Shown here: positions 1 through 11,694 of the stretch, one piece after another
Layout of the letters: every line of letters starts with the position of its first letter
Position numbering within the stretch: the stretch's first letter is position 1
Assembly (NCBI GenBank): GCA_964555705.1
Contig: CAZKTN010000009.1
Coordinates: 1 to 64,000 of the forward strand
Direction of reading: 5' to 3'
Source: ZLKRG44 sp964555705
GTDB taxonomy: Bacteria > Planctomycetota > Phycisphaerae > Phycisphaerales > SM1A02
DNA length: 64,000 nucleotides
Program-made: the position numbers and the translations under genes
The notes under the pieces: generated by a model
The model's input: the letters and a program-made list of their open reading frames with translations, nothing else
What the model was told of the DNA's origin: nothing
Database searches by the model: none

Positions 1-4
1 CCGC

Positions 5-1003
5 TCACCCGAACTGGCGCAGGAAGCGCAGGTCGTTCTCGAAGAGCCAGCGGATGTCGGGGATGCCGTAGCGGCGCATCGCGATGCGCTCGACGCCAAG
101 GCCGAACGCGAAGCCGCTCCAGCGCTCGGGATCAATGCCGACCGCCGCGAACACGTTGGGGTCGACCATCCCGCATCCGCCAAGCTCCACCCACTGCCAC
201 TGACCGCGTACCTGCATGCGGATGTCGATCTCCGCGCTCGGCTCGGTGAAGGGGAAGAAGCTCGGCCTCAGGCGCACCTCGGCCTCAGGCCCGAAGAACG
301 CGCGCGCGAACTGCAGCAGCGTCGTCTTGAGGTCCGCCATCGAGAGCCCCTCGTCGACGGCGAGACCCTCCATCTGGTGGAACATCGAGTAGTGGGTCGC
401 GTCGTGCGTGTCAGGCCTGTAGACGCGGCCGACGGCGATGATGCGCAGCGGGGGAGGCGTCGACTCCATCGTCCTGATCTGCACCGTCGAGGTCTGCGTG
501 CGCAGCAGCCGGCGCACTCCGCCATGCTCGGCCATCCAGAAGTTGTCGGTGGGCTCGCGCGCCGGGTGCGATTCCGGGATGTTGAGCGCGGTGAAGTTGT
601 GCCACTCGTCCTCGACCTCGGGTCCGTCGGCCACCGAGAATCCCATGCGTCCGAAGACGTCCACCATCCCATCGATCGTGCGCGTGAGCACATGACGGCG
701 CCCGAGCCCGCAGGGGATGCCAGGCTCAGTCACGTCAACCGCGTCAGCACGCGGCGCGCTGCGGGCAACCTCGGCCGACCGCCCCTCGAATGCCCGCTCG
801 AGCGCTCCCTTGACCTCGTTCAGGCGCTTGCCGAGCGCAGGGCGCTCCTCGCGCGAGGCCTCCTTGAGCCGCTGCATCCACACCTTCAGGATGCCCTGCG
901 GACCCAGATTGGACGACTTCCACCCCTCCAGCGCGGCGGGAGTGTCGATGGCCGCAAGCGAATCCAGCGCCTGCCGCTCCAGTGTGTCCAGTTCCGCGAT
1001 CAC
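5..1003 (-). CDS. pheS: phenylalanine--tRNA ligase alpha subunit
   Basis: Class II aminoacyl-tRNA synthetase alpha chain, which charges tRNA-Phe in the cytoplasm as part of an alpha2beta2 enzyme. An N-terminal coiled-coil arm (GPQG and REERPALGKRLNEVKGAL stretches) precedes the catalytic core. Core motifs seen are RTQTSTVQIR, GRVYRPDTHDATH, FHQMEG and the C-terminal motif 3 GLGVERIAMRRYGIPDIR. I chose the GTG at 1003 (332 aa), which places the arm as in other PheS. A longer TTG start at 1048 lies inside the U-tract of an upstream terminator-like hairpin. A TACACT hexamer ends 8 bases before the GTG and there is no Shine-Dalgarno. pheT would follow to the left, outside the window. The identification is secure; the start is less so. 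Confidence 0.93.
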   Translation of the reverse strand: MIAELDTLERQALDSLAAIDTPAALEGWKSSNLGPQGILKVWMQRLKEASREERPALGKRLNEVKGALERAFEGRSAEVARSAPRADAVDVTEPGIPCGLGRRHVLTRTIDGMVDVFGRMGFSVADGPEVEDEWHNFTALNIPESHPAREPTDNFWMAEHGGVRRLLRTQTSTVQIRTMESTPPPLRIIAVGRVYRPDTHDATHYSMFHQMEGLAVDEGLSMADLKTTLLQFARAFFGPEAEVRLRPSFFPFTEPSAEIDIRMQVRGQWQWVELGGCGMVDPNVFAAVGIDPERWSGFAFGLGVERIAMRRYGIPDIRWLFENDLRFLRQFG

Positions 1004-1046
1004 GGGCAGCGAGTGTAGGAAGCCTCTGAAGCGAACACCGCGGGCC

Positions 1047-1089
1047 AAAAAGGCCGGACGCCGGGAGGGGTCTCGTCCTCACGGCGTCC
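1047..1089 (-). terminator. intrinsic-terminator-like hairpin just upstream of pheS
   Basis: Read on the minus strand, GGACGCCG pairs with CGGCGTCC across an 18-base loop, followed by GGCC and TTTTT. It ends a transcript that starts further right or acts as an attenuator in front of pheS. The proposed pheS start lies 44 bases beyond it. Confidence 0.6.
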
Positions 1090-1354
1090 AGCGCCCCCTG
1101 AATTGTCCCGGGATCTCCCCCGGAGGGATCCCGAACAAGACGCCCCGGAAGTCTCAAACAGCCGACACGGGCTCGACACGGCACCGAGAGTGGCAGCACC
1201 CCTAGAGGGCTCAGCGGCGTTGCCGCTCTAACAAAGCGCCGAAACCGGGCTCCATTGGCGGAAAAATCAGAATTTTTTCGCGATGATCTACGAGTAATCT
1301 TCCGCCTCGGACCTGCCGATCTACCTCTGCCGCCCCCGGCACGTCCGCCCGCAC
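1090..1354. other. non-coding, structured interval between pheS and the sigma-factor gene
   Basis: No convincing gene is visible. On the minus strand there are two further hairpins: GGGATC with GATCCC around a CCTCC/GGGGGA core near 1110-1135, and GCGGC-AAC-GCCGC near 1214-1226. These precede the terminator at 1047-1089. An AT-rich imperfect palindrome (GCGGAAAAAT / AATTTTTTCGC) lies at 1258-1283, in strong contrast to the GC-rich surroundings. It could be an operator for the divergent sigma gene or the promoter end of a minus-strand leader or small RNA. No phenylalanine-rich leader peptide or T-box core was found. Confidence 0.45.
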
Positions 1355-2050
1355 ATGCCCCCAGACTCTACCCACGATTTCCCCTCGACCCAGTACATGT
1401 GGATCAGGGATCACCTCGATGGGGGGCCCGAAGCCAAGGACCGACTGGTGCAGTGGGCGATGACGGTGTACGCAAAGCCGCTGCAGACGTACGCGAAGGC
1501 CACCGGCCTCGCGCACTCGAGCCAGCTCGAGTCCGACGAGCTCGTGAACGGGTTCCTCGCATCGGTCCTCGCCCGTCAGGACTACCTCAAGGACTGGATC
1601 GGCAGCGGGCTTCGGCTGCGACAGTGGTTCCGCAACGGCCTCCACTTCCACGCCAAGACAATGCGGCGCACGAATGGCCGCGTCAAGGCGCTCGATGAGC
1701 GCGAGGCCGAGTCGATCGCGGTGCCCGACGATGCAGACCGGCTTCTCGACCATGCGTGGGCCACTTCGATCGTTGAGCGCGTCTGCGATGAGGTACGTTT
1801 GGATCTTGCCAAGGCGGGGAAGTCCGCCCACTGGGATATCTTCTGGCAGCACCATGTCGATGGGGTCCCGTACTCGCAGGTCGTGGCACACCAGGGTGGC
1901 GGCCTCACGGAGGCCCAGGCCGCATCGCGCGCCTTCGAGGTGGCCTCGCGCCTCCGGGAGCGTCTCAGCCTGATGCTCATCCGCGATGGTGCACCGAGCG
2001 CGGAAGTGTCGAGCGAGCTTCGCAACCTGATGGAGAGCATTCGGCCATGA
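1355..2050 (+). CDS. ECF-like RNA polymerase sigma factor (planctomycete type)
   Basis: A 231-residue protein that fits the divergent sigma-70-like family common in planctomycetes. The region-2-like part contains YAKPLQTYAK and ESDELVNGFLASVL, matching the family pattern DLTQGFFARLL. The linker holds LLDHAWATSIVERV, matching FDRRWALTLLERV. The C-terminal half holds GKSAHWDIFWQH, VPYSQVVAH and a RLRERL helix followed by SSELRNLMESI, as in the family's region 4 and tail. It would direct RNA polymerase to a dedicated promoter set. The next gene starts within its stop codon. The similarity is judged from remembered family patterns, so the fold is likely but the regulon is unknown. The ATG used has no clear ribosome site and an ATG near 1397 is an alternative. 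Confidence 0.65.
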   Translation: MPPDSTHDFPSTQYMWIRDHLDGGPEAKDRLVQWAMTVYAKPLQTYAKATGLAHSSQLESDELVNGFLASVLARQDYLKDWIGSGLRLRQWFRNGLHFHAKTMRRTNGRVKALDEREAESIAVPDDADRLLDHAWATSIVERVCDEVRLDLAKAGKSAHWDIFWQHHVDGVPYSQVVAHQGGGLTEAQAASRAFEVASRLRERLSLMLIRDGAPSAEVSSELRNLMESIRP

Positions 2051-2484
2051 CAGACATCCCTTCCGGCGGACTGCGCATCGGCAGGCGCGAGGTGACGCGA
2101 CTGCTGGCCGCTGTGCTCGGCGAGGATGCAGCCCCGCTGGACCTTGTGGTGGCCCGGTTGCACGAGACTGACTCGGCGCACTGGGTCACTGATGCGCTCG
2201 CCTCGCGTGCAGGCGTCATGTCACGAACCGACGCGGGCCGCGAGGACTTCATCCGCTGGAAGGACGAGGCGAAGGCCAGTTTCGCGTGCGCGTCGGGAAA
2301 CCCGGTGCTCGTGACCGCCACCTTCCTCGACTATGCCGCTTCGATCGCCGTAGCGCTCGACCGTGGCCACGGCCTGATCTCGTCGATCCCCCCATCGGAG
2401 ATCAGCGGCATGCTCGACCGCATCGGTCCGCTGCTGCCGGACGAGTGGAAGGCGCTCTTCGCGCGCGCTCGGCAGCGCGTGTAG
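2047..2484 (+). CDS. hypothetical protein coupled to the sigma factor
   Basis: A 145-residue soluble protein I do not recognise. It has no signal peptide, membrane segment or cysteine motif. It is mostly predicted helix, with an acidic/aromatic centre (REDFIRWKDEAKASF). Its ATG overlaps the sigma-factor stop codon (ATGA), so the two are translationally coupled. A cytoplasmic partner or anti-sigma role is a reasonable guess from position only. The gene converges on argJ, with 73 bases between the stops. Confidence 0.7.
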   Translation: MTDIPSGGLRIGRREVTRLLAAVLGEDAAPLDLVVARLHETDSAHWVTDALASRAGVMSRTDAGREDFIRWKDEAKASFACASGNPVLVTATFLDYAASIAVALDRGHGLISSIPPSEISGMLDRIGPLLPDEWKALFARARQRV

Positions 2485-2557
2485 CGCGTCCAGCGCGCGG
2501 CGCGACGGGCGCGGACCGCGAGGGTCTGCACGGCGAGTCGCGCCACGCTGACGGGCA

Positions 2558-3753
2558 CTAGGTGGTGTACGCGGAGTTGAGCTCCACGTAGCGGGTCGTC
2601 AGCCCGGCTGACCAGAAGCTGTCGCGCCCCGGTCCATCGCCAACACGCACGTCGATCGTGACCGAGTCACCGGCAAACGCGCGCGTGCGCTCGTCCGGAG
2701 TGACCGCCGCGGGTGCGCCGTGCACGAAGAGCGTGACGCCCCCTGCACGGACCTCAATGGCCGCAGGGTCGAGGGGCACCCCAGCGCGGCCCAGCGCGGC
2801 GAGGATCCGCCCCCAGTTGGGGTCGCGGCCGGTCACCGCTGTCCGCACGAGAAGGCTCGTCGCCACCGTGCGCGCGAGCGTGAGCGCATCCGTCGCCGTG
2901 CGGGCGCCCTCGACATGCACTGCGATGCCGGGGCCCGCGCCCTCGCCGTCGCACACGACCATTAGCGCGAGCTCGTGCGCGACGTCGGCCATCGCGTGGC
3001 CGATCGCCGCCAGATCGGTGTGCGATGGCACACCGGCGCATCCCGAGGACAGCGCGAAGACCGAGTCGTTGGTGGACGTGTCTCCGTCCACGGAGATGCG
3101 GTGGAAGGACCGATCGACGGCTGCGCGCAGCATTCCCTGAAGCGTCGGTGCATCGACCTGCGCATCGAGGGTAAGCACGGCGATCATCGTGGCCATGTCT
3201 GGGTGGATCATGCCCGCGCCCTTGGCGACGCCTGTGATGCGCGCGGTGAACGCGGCGCAACTGGTGCCCGAGCAGCGCACCTCGCGTGATGCCCACTTGG
3301 GCGCCGCGTCGGTCGTCATGATCGCGCGCGCGAAGGGCTCGCAGGTGGCCGCAGCGAGCCCGCCCTCGAGCGAGGGCATGGCGCCCACGACTCGATCGGC
3401 CTCAAGCTGCACGCCGATCACCCCTGTGCTGTTGACGAGCACCTGCTCGACAGGGCACTTCAACAGGTCTGCGGCAGCCTTGACGGTGCGCCTGCAGCGG
3501 TGGAGGCCCTCGTCGCCGGTCGCGGCGTTGGCGCATCCGGAGTTCACGAGCAGCGCGCGCGCCACCCCGCCCGTCGACGCCAGGTGCGCGCGCGACACCT
3601 GCACCGGCGCGGCGGCCACCAGGTTTCTCGTGAACATCGCCGCTGCGGTGGCCGGCCTGTCGCACACCAGCAGCGCGAGGTCAGGCGCACCAGAGCGCTT
3701 GATGCCGCAGGCGAGGCCTGCGCCGCGGAATCCGATTGGCCATGCCGGTGCGG

Positions 3754-3757
<4 letters not shown>
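2558..3757 (-). CDS. argJ: glutamate N-acetyltransferase / ornithine acetyltransferase
   Basis: ArgJ moves the acetyl group from N-acetylornithine to glutamate, closing the cyclic arginine pathway, and may also acetylate glutamate from acetyl-CoA. The 399-residue length is normal. The self-cleavage site is visible as KGAGMIHPDMATMIAVLTLDA, where the Thr of ATM becomes the N-terminal nucleophile of the beta chain. Also seen are SVDGDTSTND and DPNWGRILAALG. I place the start at GTG 3757. Once the false gap to its right is closed, the argH(A) stop codon TGA overlaps this GTG (GTGA), as between other arg genes here. It is the last gene of the operon; no clear terminator follows. Confidence 0.95.
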
Positions 3758-5776
<2,019 letters not shown>

Positions 5777-5796
5777 CGTGTGTGCTCCAGTGCGGG

Positions 5797-7035
<1,239 letters not shown>

Positions 7036-7083
7036 TGGAGTGGTCTCGTGATGCTCAGTTGATGGCGGTGCGGGGCAGGTCGG

Positions 7084-8097
7084 TCACTTCTCGAGCGCAG
7101 CTCGCGCGAGATCCGGCCGGAGCAGCGCAAGCAGCAGCGCATTCTGCGCGTGCATGCGGTTCTCGGCCTGGTCGAAGACGATGGATGCCGGGGAGTCGAT
7201 GACCTCGTCGGTCACCTCATCGCCGCGGTGCGCGGGAAGGCAGTGCATGAACCATGCGCCCGGCGCAGCTCGGGACATGAGCGCCGCGTCGACCCGAAAG
7301 GGCGCAAGCAGCGCGCGCTGCCGGTCTGCCTCGGCCTCGTCGCCCATCGAAACCCAGGTGTCGGTGTACACCGCGTGGGCGCCCGCGACCGCGGCCGGGT
7401 CGTGCGCCACGTCGATGCGCGCACCGGTGCGGAACGCGCGGCCCTGCGCCACGCGCATCACATCCGCGCTGGGGCTGCGCGATGCAGGCGTGATCACCGT
7501 GATGCGTCCGCCGAGCGCCGCAACGGCCTCGATGAGCGAGTGGCAGACGTTGTTGCCGTCGCCGATCCATGCCAGGTGCCCGTGCACCGGGTCGAACCCG
7601 TGCTCGACAAGCGTCAGCATGTCGGCAAGCGCCTGGCAGGGGTGGTGCATGTCGCTGAGCGCATTGACCACCGGCACGGCGCTGCACTCGGCCATCCGCG
7701 CAAGCAGCGCGTGGCTGCGCACCCGCGCCACGATTGCGTCGGCGTAGCGCTCAAGCGTGTGCGCGTAGTCCTCCACCGACTCGCGCGTGCCAAGCGGCGT
7801 CGCCTGGTGGTCGAGGAAGGAGACGCCCCCGCCAAGCCGCTGGAAGCCGGCCTCGAAGGAGACGCGCGTGCGCAGCGACGGCTTCTCGAAGAGCATCACG
7901 AGCGTGCGCTGGCGGAACGCGTCCGCGAAGCTCTGGGGCTTGCGCTTGATGATGCGCGCAAGCGTGAGAAGCTGCGTGAGCTCGTGCGATGCCAGATCGG
8001 CGATCTGGAGCAGGTCCTTCGTCGCAAGGGCGCGTCCGGCGGGCGGACCATCCGTGTCGCGGCCCGCGCGGGCACTTGGTGGCTGGGTTCGGTTCAC
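7084..8097 (-). CDS. argF: ornithine carbamoyltransferase
   Basis: Makes citrulline from ornithine and carbamoyl phosphate. The carbamoyl-phosphate loop appears as EKPSLRTRVSFE. Further along are HHPCQALADMLT and the ornithine-binding HCLPAHRGDEV motif, and the C-terminal half ends with AENRMHAQNALL. I start it at GTG 8097, giving 337 residues. This GTG overlaps the argB stop (GTGA), repeating the coupling seen at other junctions of this operon. About 35 residues of low-complexity sequence precede the conserved core, so a slightly later start cannot be ruled out. Confidence 0.95.
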   Translation of the reverse strand: MNRTQPPSARAGRDTDGPPAGRALATKDLLQIADLASHELTQLLTLARIIKRKPQSFADAFRQRTLVMLFEKPSLRTRVSFEAGFQRLGGGVSFLDHQATPLGTRESVEDYAHTLERYADAIVARVRSHALLARMAECSAVPVVNALSDMHHPCQALADMLTLVEHGFDPVHGHLAWIGDGNNVCHSLIEAVAALGGRITVITPASRSPSADVMRVAQGRAFRTGARIDVAHDPAAVAGAHAVYTDTWVSMGDEAEADRQRALLAPFRVDAALMSRAAPGAWFMHCLPAHRGDEVTDEVIDSPASIVFDQAENRMHAQNALLLALLRPDLARAALEK

Positions 8098-8978
8098 GAG
8101 TGGATCTCCACGCGGTGTGCGGGCTGGTTGCGAGCTGGCTTCGCGCGGTTTCGAGCGGCCGTAGGCGCACCGCACGTGGCATGGCTCGCGGCGCATGCGG
8201 TGCCGGCGGCACCACCGGCTGCGATCGTCGCGAGGGCCGCAGGGTCTGCCCATCCTGCGATGACGACGGGCGCGCCGCAACGCTGTGCGGCATCGAGCGC
8301 CCCACGAACCTTTGGGATCATGCCTCCGCTGATCACGCCACTTCCGATGAGCGACTCCGCGGCGCTCCGGTCGAGACGCTCGATGATGCGGCCTTCGGCA
8401 CCGCGCACGCCGGGCACGTCCGTAAGGAACACGAGTGCGCGGGCGCGCACGATCCCCGCGACCGCCACAGCAGCGTCGTCTGCGTTCACGTTGAGCAGCT
8501 CGCCCTGCGCATCCGCCGCGATGGAAGAGATCACCGGCACAAGGCCAGCCTCAAGAAGCGCGTGCGCGACATCGGCGCGTCCGCCCGTGATCTCGCCGAC
8601 GCGCCCGAGGTCAGCGCCCTCACGCACGGCCACGCGCGCGAGAGTGAGGCCACCTGAGGCGAGCGTCATGCCCACGGCGCGCACGCCCTCAGCGAGCAGC
8701 GCACCGGTGAGCCGTGCATTGGTCGCGCCGGCGAGCACTCCAGCGATCTGCTCCATCTGCTCGGGCGGCGTGATGCGGATGCCCTCGTGGCGGCGCGTCT
8801 CCATGCCCAGGCGCGCGAGCTGGCGGTCGACCGCCGCACCACCTCCGTGCACGACCACCGTCGACCCGGGGGCGACGGCCTCGAGCGCTCCGATCGCCCG
8901 GACCGTGGCGCGCATCGCGCACGCATCGTCGATCAGCGCGCCGCCGAGCTTGATGACCAGAGGTCCGCGAGAGGTCAT
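8094..8978 (-). CDS. argB: acetylglutamate kinase
   Basis: Phosphorylates N-acetylglutamate, the second step of arginine synthesis. The 294-residue protein opens with VIKLGGALIDD, the amino-acid-kinase glycine loop. It continues with VVVHGGGAAVD, NVNADDAAVAVAG and SGGMIPKV, the last resembling the acetylglutamate-kinase motif GGMIPKV. The ATG overlaps the argC stop (ATGA) and its own stop overlaps the argF GTG. The final 30 or so residues are basic and not part of the conserved fold. No N-terminal arginine-sensing helix is evident, so feedback control may sit in the ArgH(A) acetyltransferase part; that is inference. Confidence 0.95.
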   Translation of the reverse strand: MTSRGPLVIKLGGALIDDACAMRATVRAIGALEAVAPGSTVVVHGGGAAVDRQLARLGMETRRHEGIRITPPEQMEQIAGVLAGATNARLTGALLAEGVRAVGMTLASGGLTLARVAVREGADLGRVGEITGGRADVAHALLEAGLVPVISSIAADAQGELLNVNADDAAVAVAGIVRARALVFLTDVPGVRGAEGRIIERLDRSAAESLIGSGVISGGMIPKVRGALDAAQRCGAPVVIAGWADPAALATIAAGGAAGTACAASHATCGAPTAARNRAKPARNQPAHRVEIHS

Positions 8979-10174
8979 GAGGATGCTCCTGCGAGGGCCG
9001 CCGGGGCCTCGATTGAATGCCCTGCGGCGCGCTCCTGGCCCGCATGCGACTGCCAGGCTGCAGCCCGCTCGTCGACGCCGAGCCGCTCGTCGAGCCCGAA
9101 CCGGATGTTCAGGCACTGCACGGCCTGGCCGGCGGCACCCTTGACGAGGTTGTCGATCGCGCTGCAGGCCACAAGGTGCCGTCGAGCCGCATCCGCCGCC
9201 ACCTGGATGTCGCAGAAGTTTGTGCGCTCGACGGCGCCGACGCTGGGCCAAGTGCCCTCGGGCAGGAGACGCACGAAGGTGCGGCCTTCATACTGCGCGC
9301 GCAGGCATTCGCGTACGTCACCCTCGGAGACGCCGTCCCGCAGCGTCGCATGGATCGTGCTCAGGATGCCGCGGTCATAGGGGCCGAGGTGCGGCGTGAA
9401 GATGATGTCCGCGCCCGTCTCCTGCGCCATCTCTGGCTGGTGGCGGTGCGAGAGCACGCCGTAAGGCGACTGGCTCACCTCGCAGAAGAGGCTGCGAAGC
9501 GCCGGCGAGCGGCCGGCGCCGCTTACGCCGCTCGTGCTGTCGACGATTACGGTGCGGTCCTCGAGCAGCCCGCGCTCCACAAGTGGCCGCAGCGCCAGCG
9601 CGACGCTCGTGGGGTAGCAGCCCGGAACGGCGATCAGCCGTGCGCCCTCGATCGCGCGCGCGTTGAGCTCCGCGAGCCCGTACACGGCCTCGCGCAGCAG
9701 CTCGGGGTGCCGGTGCACAAACCCGTAGTGCGCTGGATAGGCCGCCGCGTCGCGGAGCCTGAACGCCGCGGACAGATCGAGCACCACGATGCCCGCGCCG
9801 CACAGCGCAGGCGCGAGCGCCTCGCTCGCCTCATGCGGCGTCGCGAGCAGCACGGCGTCGGGCTGGCATGCCCGGATCGCACCCTCCGAAGCCGCCTCGA
9901 CGCAGAGGTCCGTCCATCCGCGCAGCTTGGGGTGCAGCGCATCGATGCGCACGCCGCCGCCTGACTTGCCCTCCGATCCGAACAGCCCGCACAGCTCCAC
10001 ATGCGGGTGGCGCAGAAGCATCGTGACAGCCTCGGCACCCGCGTATCCCGCGGCACCGACCAGGGCGACGCGGATGCGGTGCTCGCCGCCATCACGCAGC
10101 GGCGCACCTGCACCACTGCCGGTGGAGGGGTGCGCATGCGACATCGACGGGAACATGGTGGAGGTGGTGGTCAT
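8975..10174 (-). CDS. argC: N-acetyl-gamma-glutamyl-phosphate reductase
   Basis: NADPH-dependent reduction of acetylglutamyl phosphate, the third step of the pathway. The Rossmann motif VALVGAAGYAGAE begins at about residue 36. The catalytic cysteine lies in VPGCYPTSVALAL, and DSTSGVSGAGRS and SHRHQPEM are family motifs. From the ATG at 10174 it is 399 residues, longer than usual because of a low-complexity head rich in Thr, Ser, His and Gly. A start at ATG 10144 would trim ten residues. It begins 25 bases after argR and overlaps argB by ATGA. Confidence 0.94.
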   Translation of the reverse strand: MTTTSTMFPSMSHAHPSTGSGAGAPLRDGGEHRIRVALVGAAGYAGAEAVTMLLRHPHVELCGLFGSEGKSGGGVRIDALHPKLRGWTDLCVEAASEGAIRACQPDAVLLATPHEASEALAPALCGAGIVVLDLSAAFRLRDAAAYPAHYGFVHRHPELLREAVYGLAELNARAIEGARLIAVPGCYPTSVALALRPLVERGLLEDRTVIVDSTSGVSGAGRSPALRSLFCEVSQSPYGVLSHRHQPEMAQETGADIIFTPHLGPYDRGILSTIHATLRDGVSEGDVRECLRAQYEGRTFVRLLPEGTWPSVGAVERTNFCDIQVAADAARRHLVACSAIDNLVKGAAGQAVQCLNIRFGLDERLGVDERAAAWQSHAGQERAAGHSIEAPAALAGASS

Positions 10175-10199
10175 CTTGGGATGTGCGCGGCGCTCGCGT

Positions 10200-10661
10200 T
10201 CACGCACGCACGGCGCCTGCGGACAGCTCCATGAGCTGCGCCGCGAGCTGGCGGGCGGAGGCGGGGGAGGTGCAGGCGACGAAGATGCAGTCATCCCCTG
10301 CGATGGTGCCGAGTGCGCCATCGGGCTCCGAGCGGTCGATCTCGACGGCGAGTGCCGCGGCCTGGCCGGGCGCGGTGTGCAGCACCGCGATGGTGCCGCC
10401 CGACTGCGCACCCAGCAGCATGCGGCGCACGGCGGAGGCGAGCGCCGCCGAGCGGTCGGCGGGCGCCGCCGACGCATCGAGCAGCTGGTAGCCCCCGGCG
10501 CCCTTCACGACACCGAGCTCGGCCAGGTCGCGCGACAGCGTCGCCTGCGTCACGGCGATGCCTCGACGCGACAGCAGGTCCACCAGCTCGGACTGGCTGG
10601 TGACATGCTGGCTCTGGATGAGGCGCGCAACCTCGCGCTGCCTTCGTGCCTTGGCGACCAT
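10200..10661 (-). CDS. argR: arginine repressor
   Basis: Hexameric, arginine-sensing DNA-binding repressor of the operon it heads. At 153 residues it is the normal size. The N-terminal winged helix (RQREVARLIQSQHVTSQSELVDLL, then AVTQATLSRDLAELG) reads operator DNA. The C-terminal part (GTIAVLHTAPGQA and GTIAGDDCIFVAC) is the arginine-binding oligomerisation domain, with the GDD loop visible. The ATG lies 7 bases downstream of a -10 element, so its mRNA is probably leaderless. An ARG-box-like palindrome overlaps this promoter, which implies self-regulation. Confidence 0.96.
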   Translation of the reverse strand: MVAKARRQREVARLIQSQHVTSQSELVDLLSRRGIAVTQATLSRDLAELGVVKGAGGYQLLDASAAPADRSAALASAVRRMLLGAQSGGTIAVLHTAPGQAAALAVEIDRSEPDGALGTIAGDDCIFVACTSPASARQLAAQLMELSAGAVRA

Positions 10662-10667
10662 TGGATA

Positions 10668-10696
10668 ATTATGCACGCAATTGCATAAGTTGTCAA
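10668..10696 (-). promoter_or_regulatory. promoter of the arginine operon
   Basis: Read leftward, a perfect TTGACA (10691-10696) is followed after 17 bases by CATAAT (10668-10673). Six bases then separate the -10 element from the argR ATG, so the start of transcription should fall on or next to the A of the ATG. Confidence 0.82.
10669..10688. promoter_or_regulatory. ARG-box-like operator
   Basis: A perfect inverted repeat, TTATGCA-CGCAAT-TGCATAA, resembles the ArgR operator (TGNAT, 4 bases, ATNCA). It covers the spacer and -10 of the argR promoter, so bound ArgR would block RNA polymerase. The match to the consensus is partial; position next to argR is the main support. Confidence 0.72.
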
Positions 10697-10707
10697 GGGG
10701 TGGCCAG

Positions 10708-10744
10708 AAAAAACCCGCCGGCGCCGGAGGGGGCGCGAGGCGGG
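10708..10744 (-). terminator. intrinsic terminator of infC
   Basis: On the minus strand CCCGCC and GGCGGG form a stem around a 19-base GC-rich loop that can pair further, followed directly by TTTTTT. It separates the infC transcript from the arginine operon promoter, which starts only 12 bases beyond it. Confidence 0.85.
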
Positions 10745-10776
10745 CAATGGCCGCGGGGATCGGCCCGCGGGAACGC

Positions 10777-11493
10777 TCACTCGGTGGCGCGGGCCTCTGC
10801 GGCTTCCGCCGGCGCCGAGCCCGGCTCCGGCGAGTCTGCGGGCTCGCTCTCGTGCTCCTGCACATCGGATGGCGCGCCGGCGGGTGCGGCGCGTCCGGCA
10901 GCCTTCGCCTCCTGCGCCTCCTTGCGCTTGAAGAGCTCGATCTTCTGGCGCTCGGGGATGATGATCATCGTCATCCGCTTGCCCGCGAGCCGCGGCTCGA
11001 CCTCAACCTTGCCAAGGTCGGAGAGCCGCTGCGCCACGTCGGCCATCCGCACGTCGCCGCGGCTCTTGTGGGCAAGCTCGCGTCCCTTGAAGTTCTGCAC
11101 GATCTGCACGCGGTGCCCCTCGAGGAGGAACTGACGTGCCTGCTTGACGCGGATGTCGACATCGTGCGGGTCGATCTTCATCGACCGGCCCAGGCGGACC
11201 TCCTTCATCTCGCTCGACTTGCTCTTGCTCTTGCTGGCCTTGTCCTTCTTCGCCTGCTCGTACTTGTACTTGCCGTAGTCCATGATGCGGACCACGGGAG
11301 GACGCACGTCAGGCGCGACCTCAACAAGGTCGTACCCCGCGTCGTATGCGCGGCGCTTGGCCTCATCGAGCTCGACGACGCCCACCATCTCGCCGTTCTC
11401 GTCAATCAGCCGGATCGGGCTGATCCGGATGCGGTCATTGATGCGCGGGCCCTGTGGCTCGCGGTTGGGTGGACGGCGGGGGAAGTTGCTCAG
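10777..11493 (-). CDS. infC: translation initiation factor IF-3
   Basis: Binds the 30S subunit and enforces correct start-codon choice. The N-terminal domain begins PRINDRIRISPIRLIDENGE, a linker rich in Lys and Ser follows (YKYEQAKKDKASKSKSKS), and the C-terminal domain includes KEVRLGRSMKIDPHD. An Ala/Glu/Pro-rich tail of roughly 45 residues is extra. There is no ATG, GTG or TTG where the protein should begin. A strong GAGGAG Shine-Dalgarno (11500-11505) is followed after six bases by CTG, and immediately by an in-frame ATT. A rare start codon is a known feature of infC in many bacteria, allowing IF-3 to repress itself. A TTG at 11565 gives a longer product but has no ribosome site. Confidence 0.92.
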   Translation of the reverse strand: MSNFPRRPPNREPQGPRINDRIRISPIRLIDENGEMVGVVELDEAKRRAYDAGYDLVEVAPDVRPPVVRIMDYGKYKYEQAKKDKASKSKSKSSEMKEVRLGRSMKIDPHDVDIRVKQARQFLLEGHRVQIVQNFKGRELAHKSRGDVRMADVAQRLSDLGKVEVEPRLAGKRMTMIIIPERQKIELFKRKEAQEAKAAGRAAPAGAPSDVQEHESEPADSPEPGSAPAEAAEARATE

Positions 11494-11694
11494 GGGAATC
11501 TCCTCGAGGGTGACCGGAACGGAGTGACAGGGCCGCGCGCGGTTCCGGCATCCGCGGCTGGGCAAGCTTGCTGGGGGATCTGGTCGACCCGGACCGGCAC
11601 GGCGCGAGCGCTCATGCGGTGGCGGTGGTCTGCGAGGTCATGTGGCAGTGAACCATCTGGGTCGGGGTCGCGCGGCGACGTGCCGCAGCGCCAC

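Noticed and set aside
377..1018. Long open frames opposite real genes, here and throughout the window
   Set aside because: They are antisense or out-of-frame shadows common in GC-rich DNA, with Arg/Ala/Pro-rich translations and no motifs.
1004..1048. Longer pheS starting at TTG 1048
   Set aside because: The codon overlaps the U-tract of a terminator-like hairpin, and the extra residues do not fit the family N-terminus.
1047..1250. T-box or phenylalanine leader-peptide attenuator for pheS
   Set aside because: No T-box AGGGTGGNACCGCG core and no run of Phe codons were found. Only the hairpins are supported.
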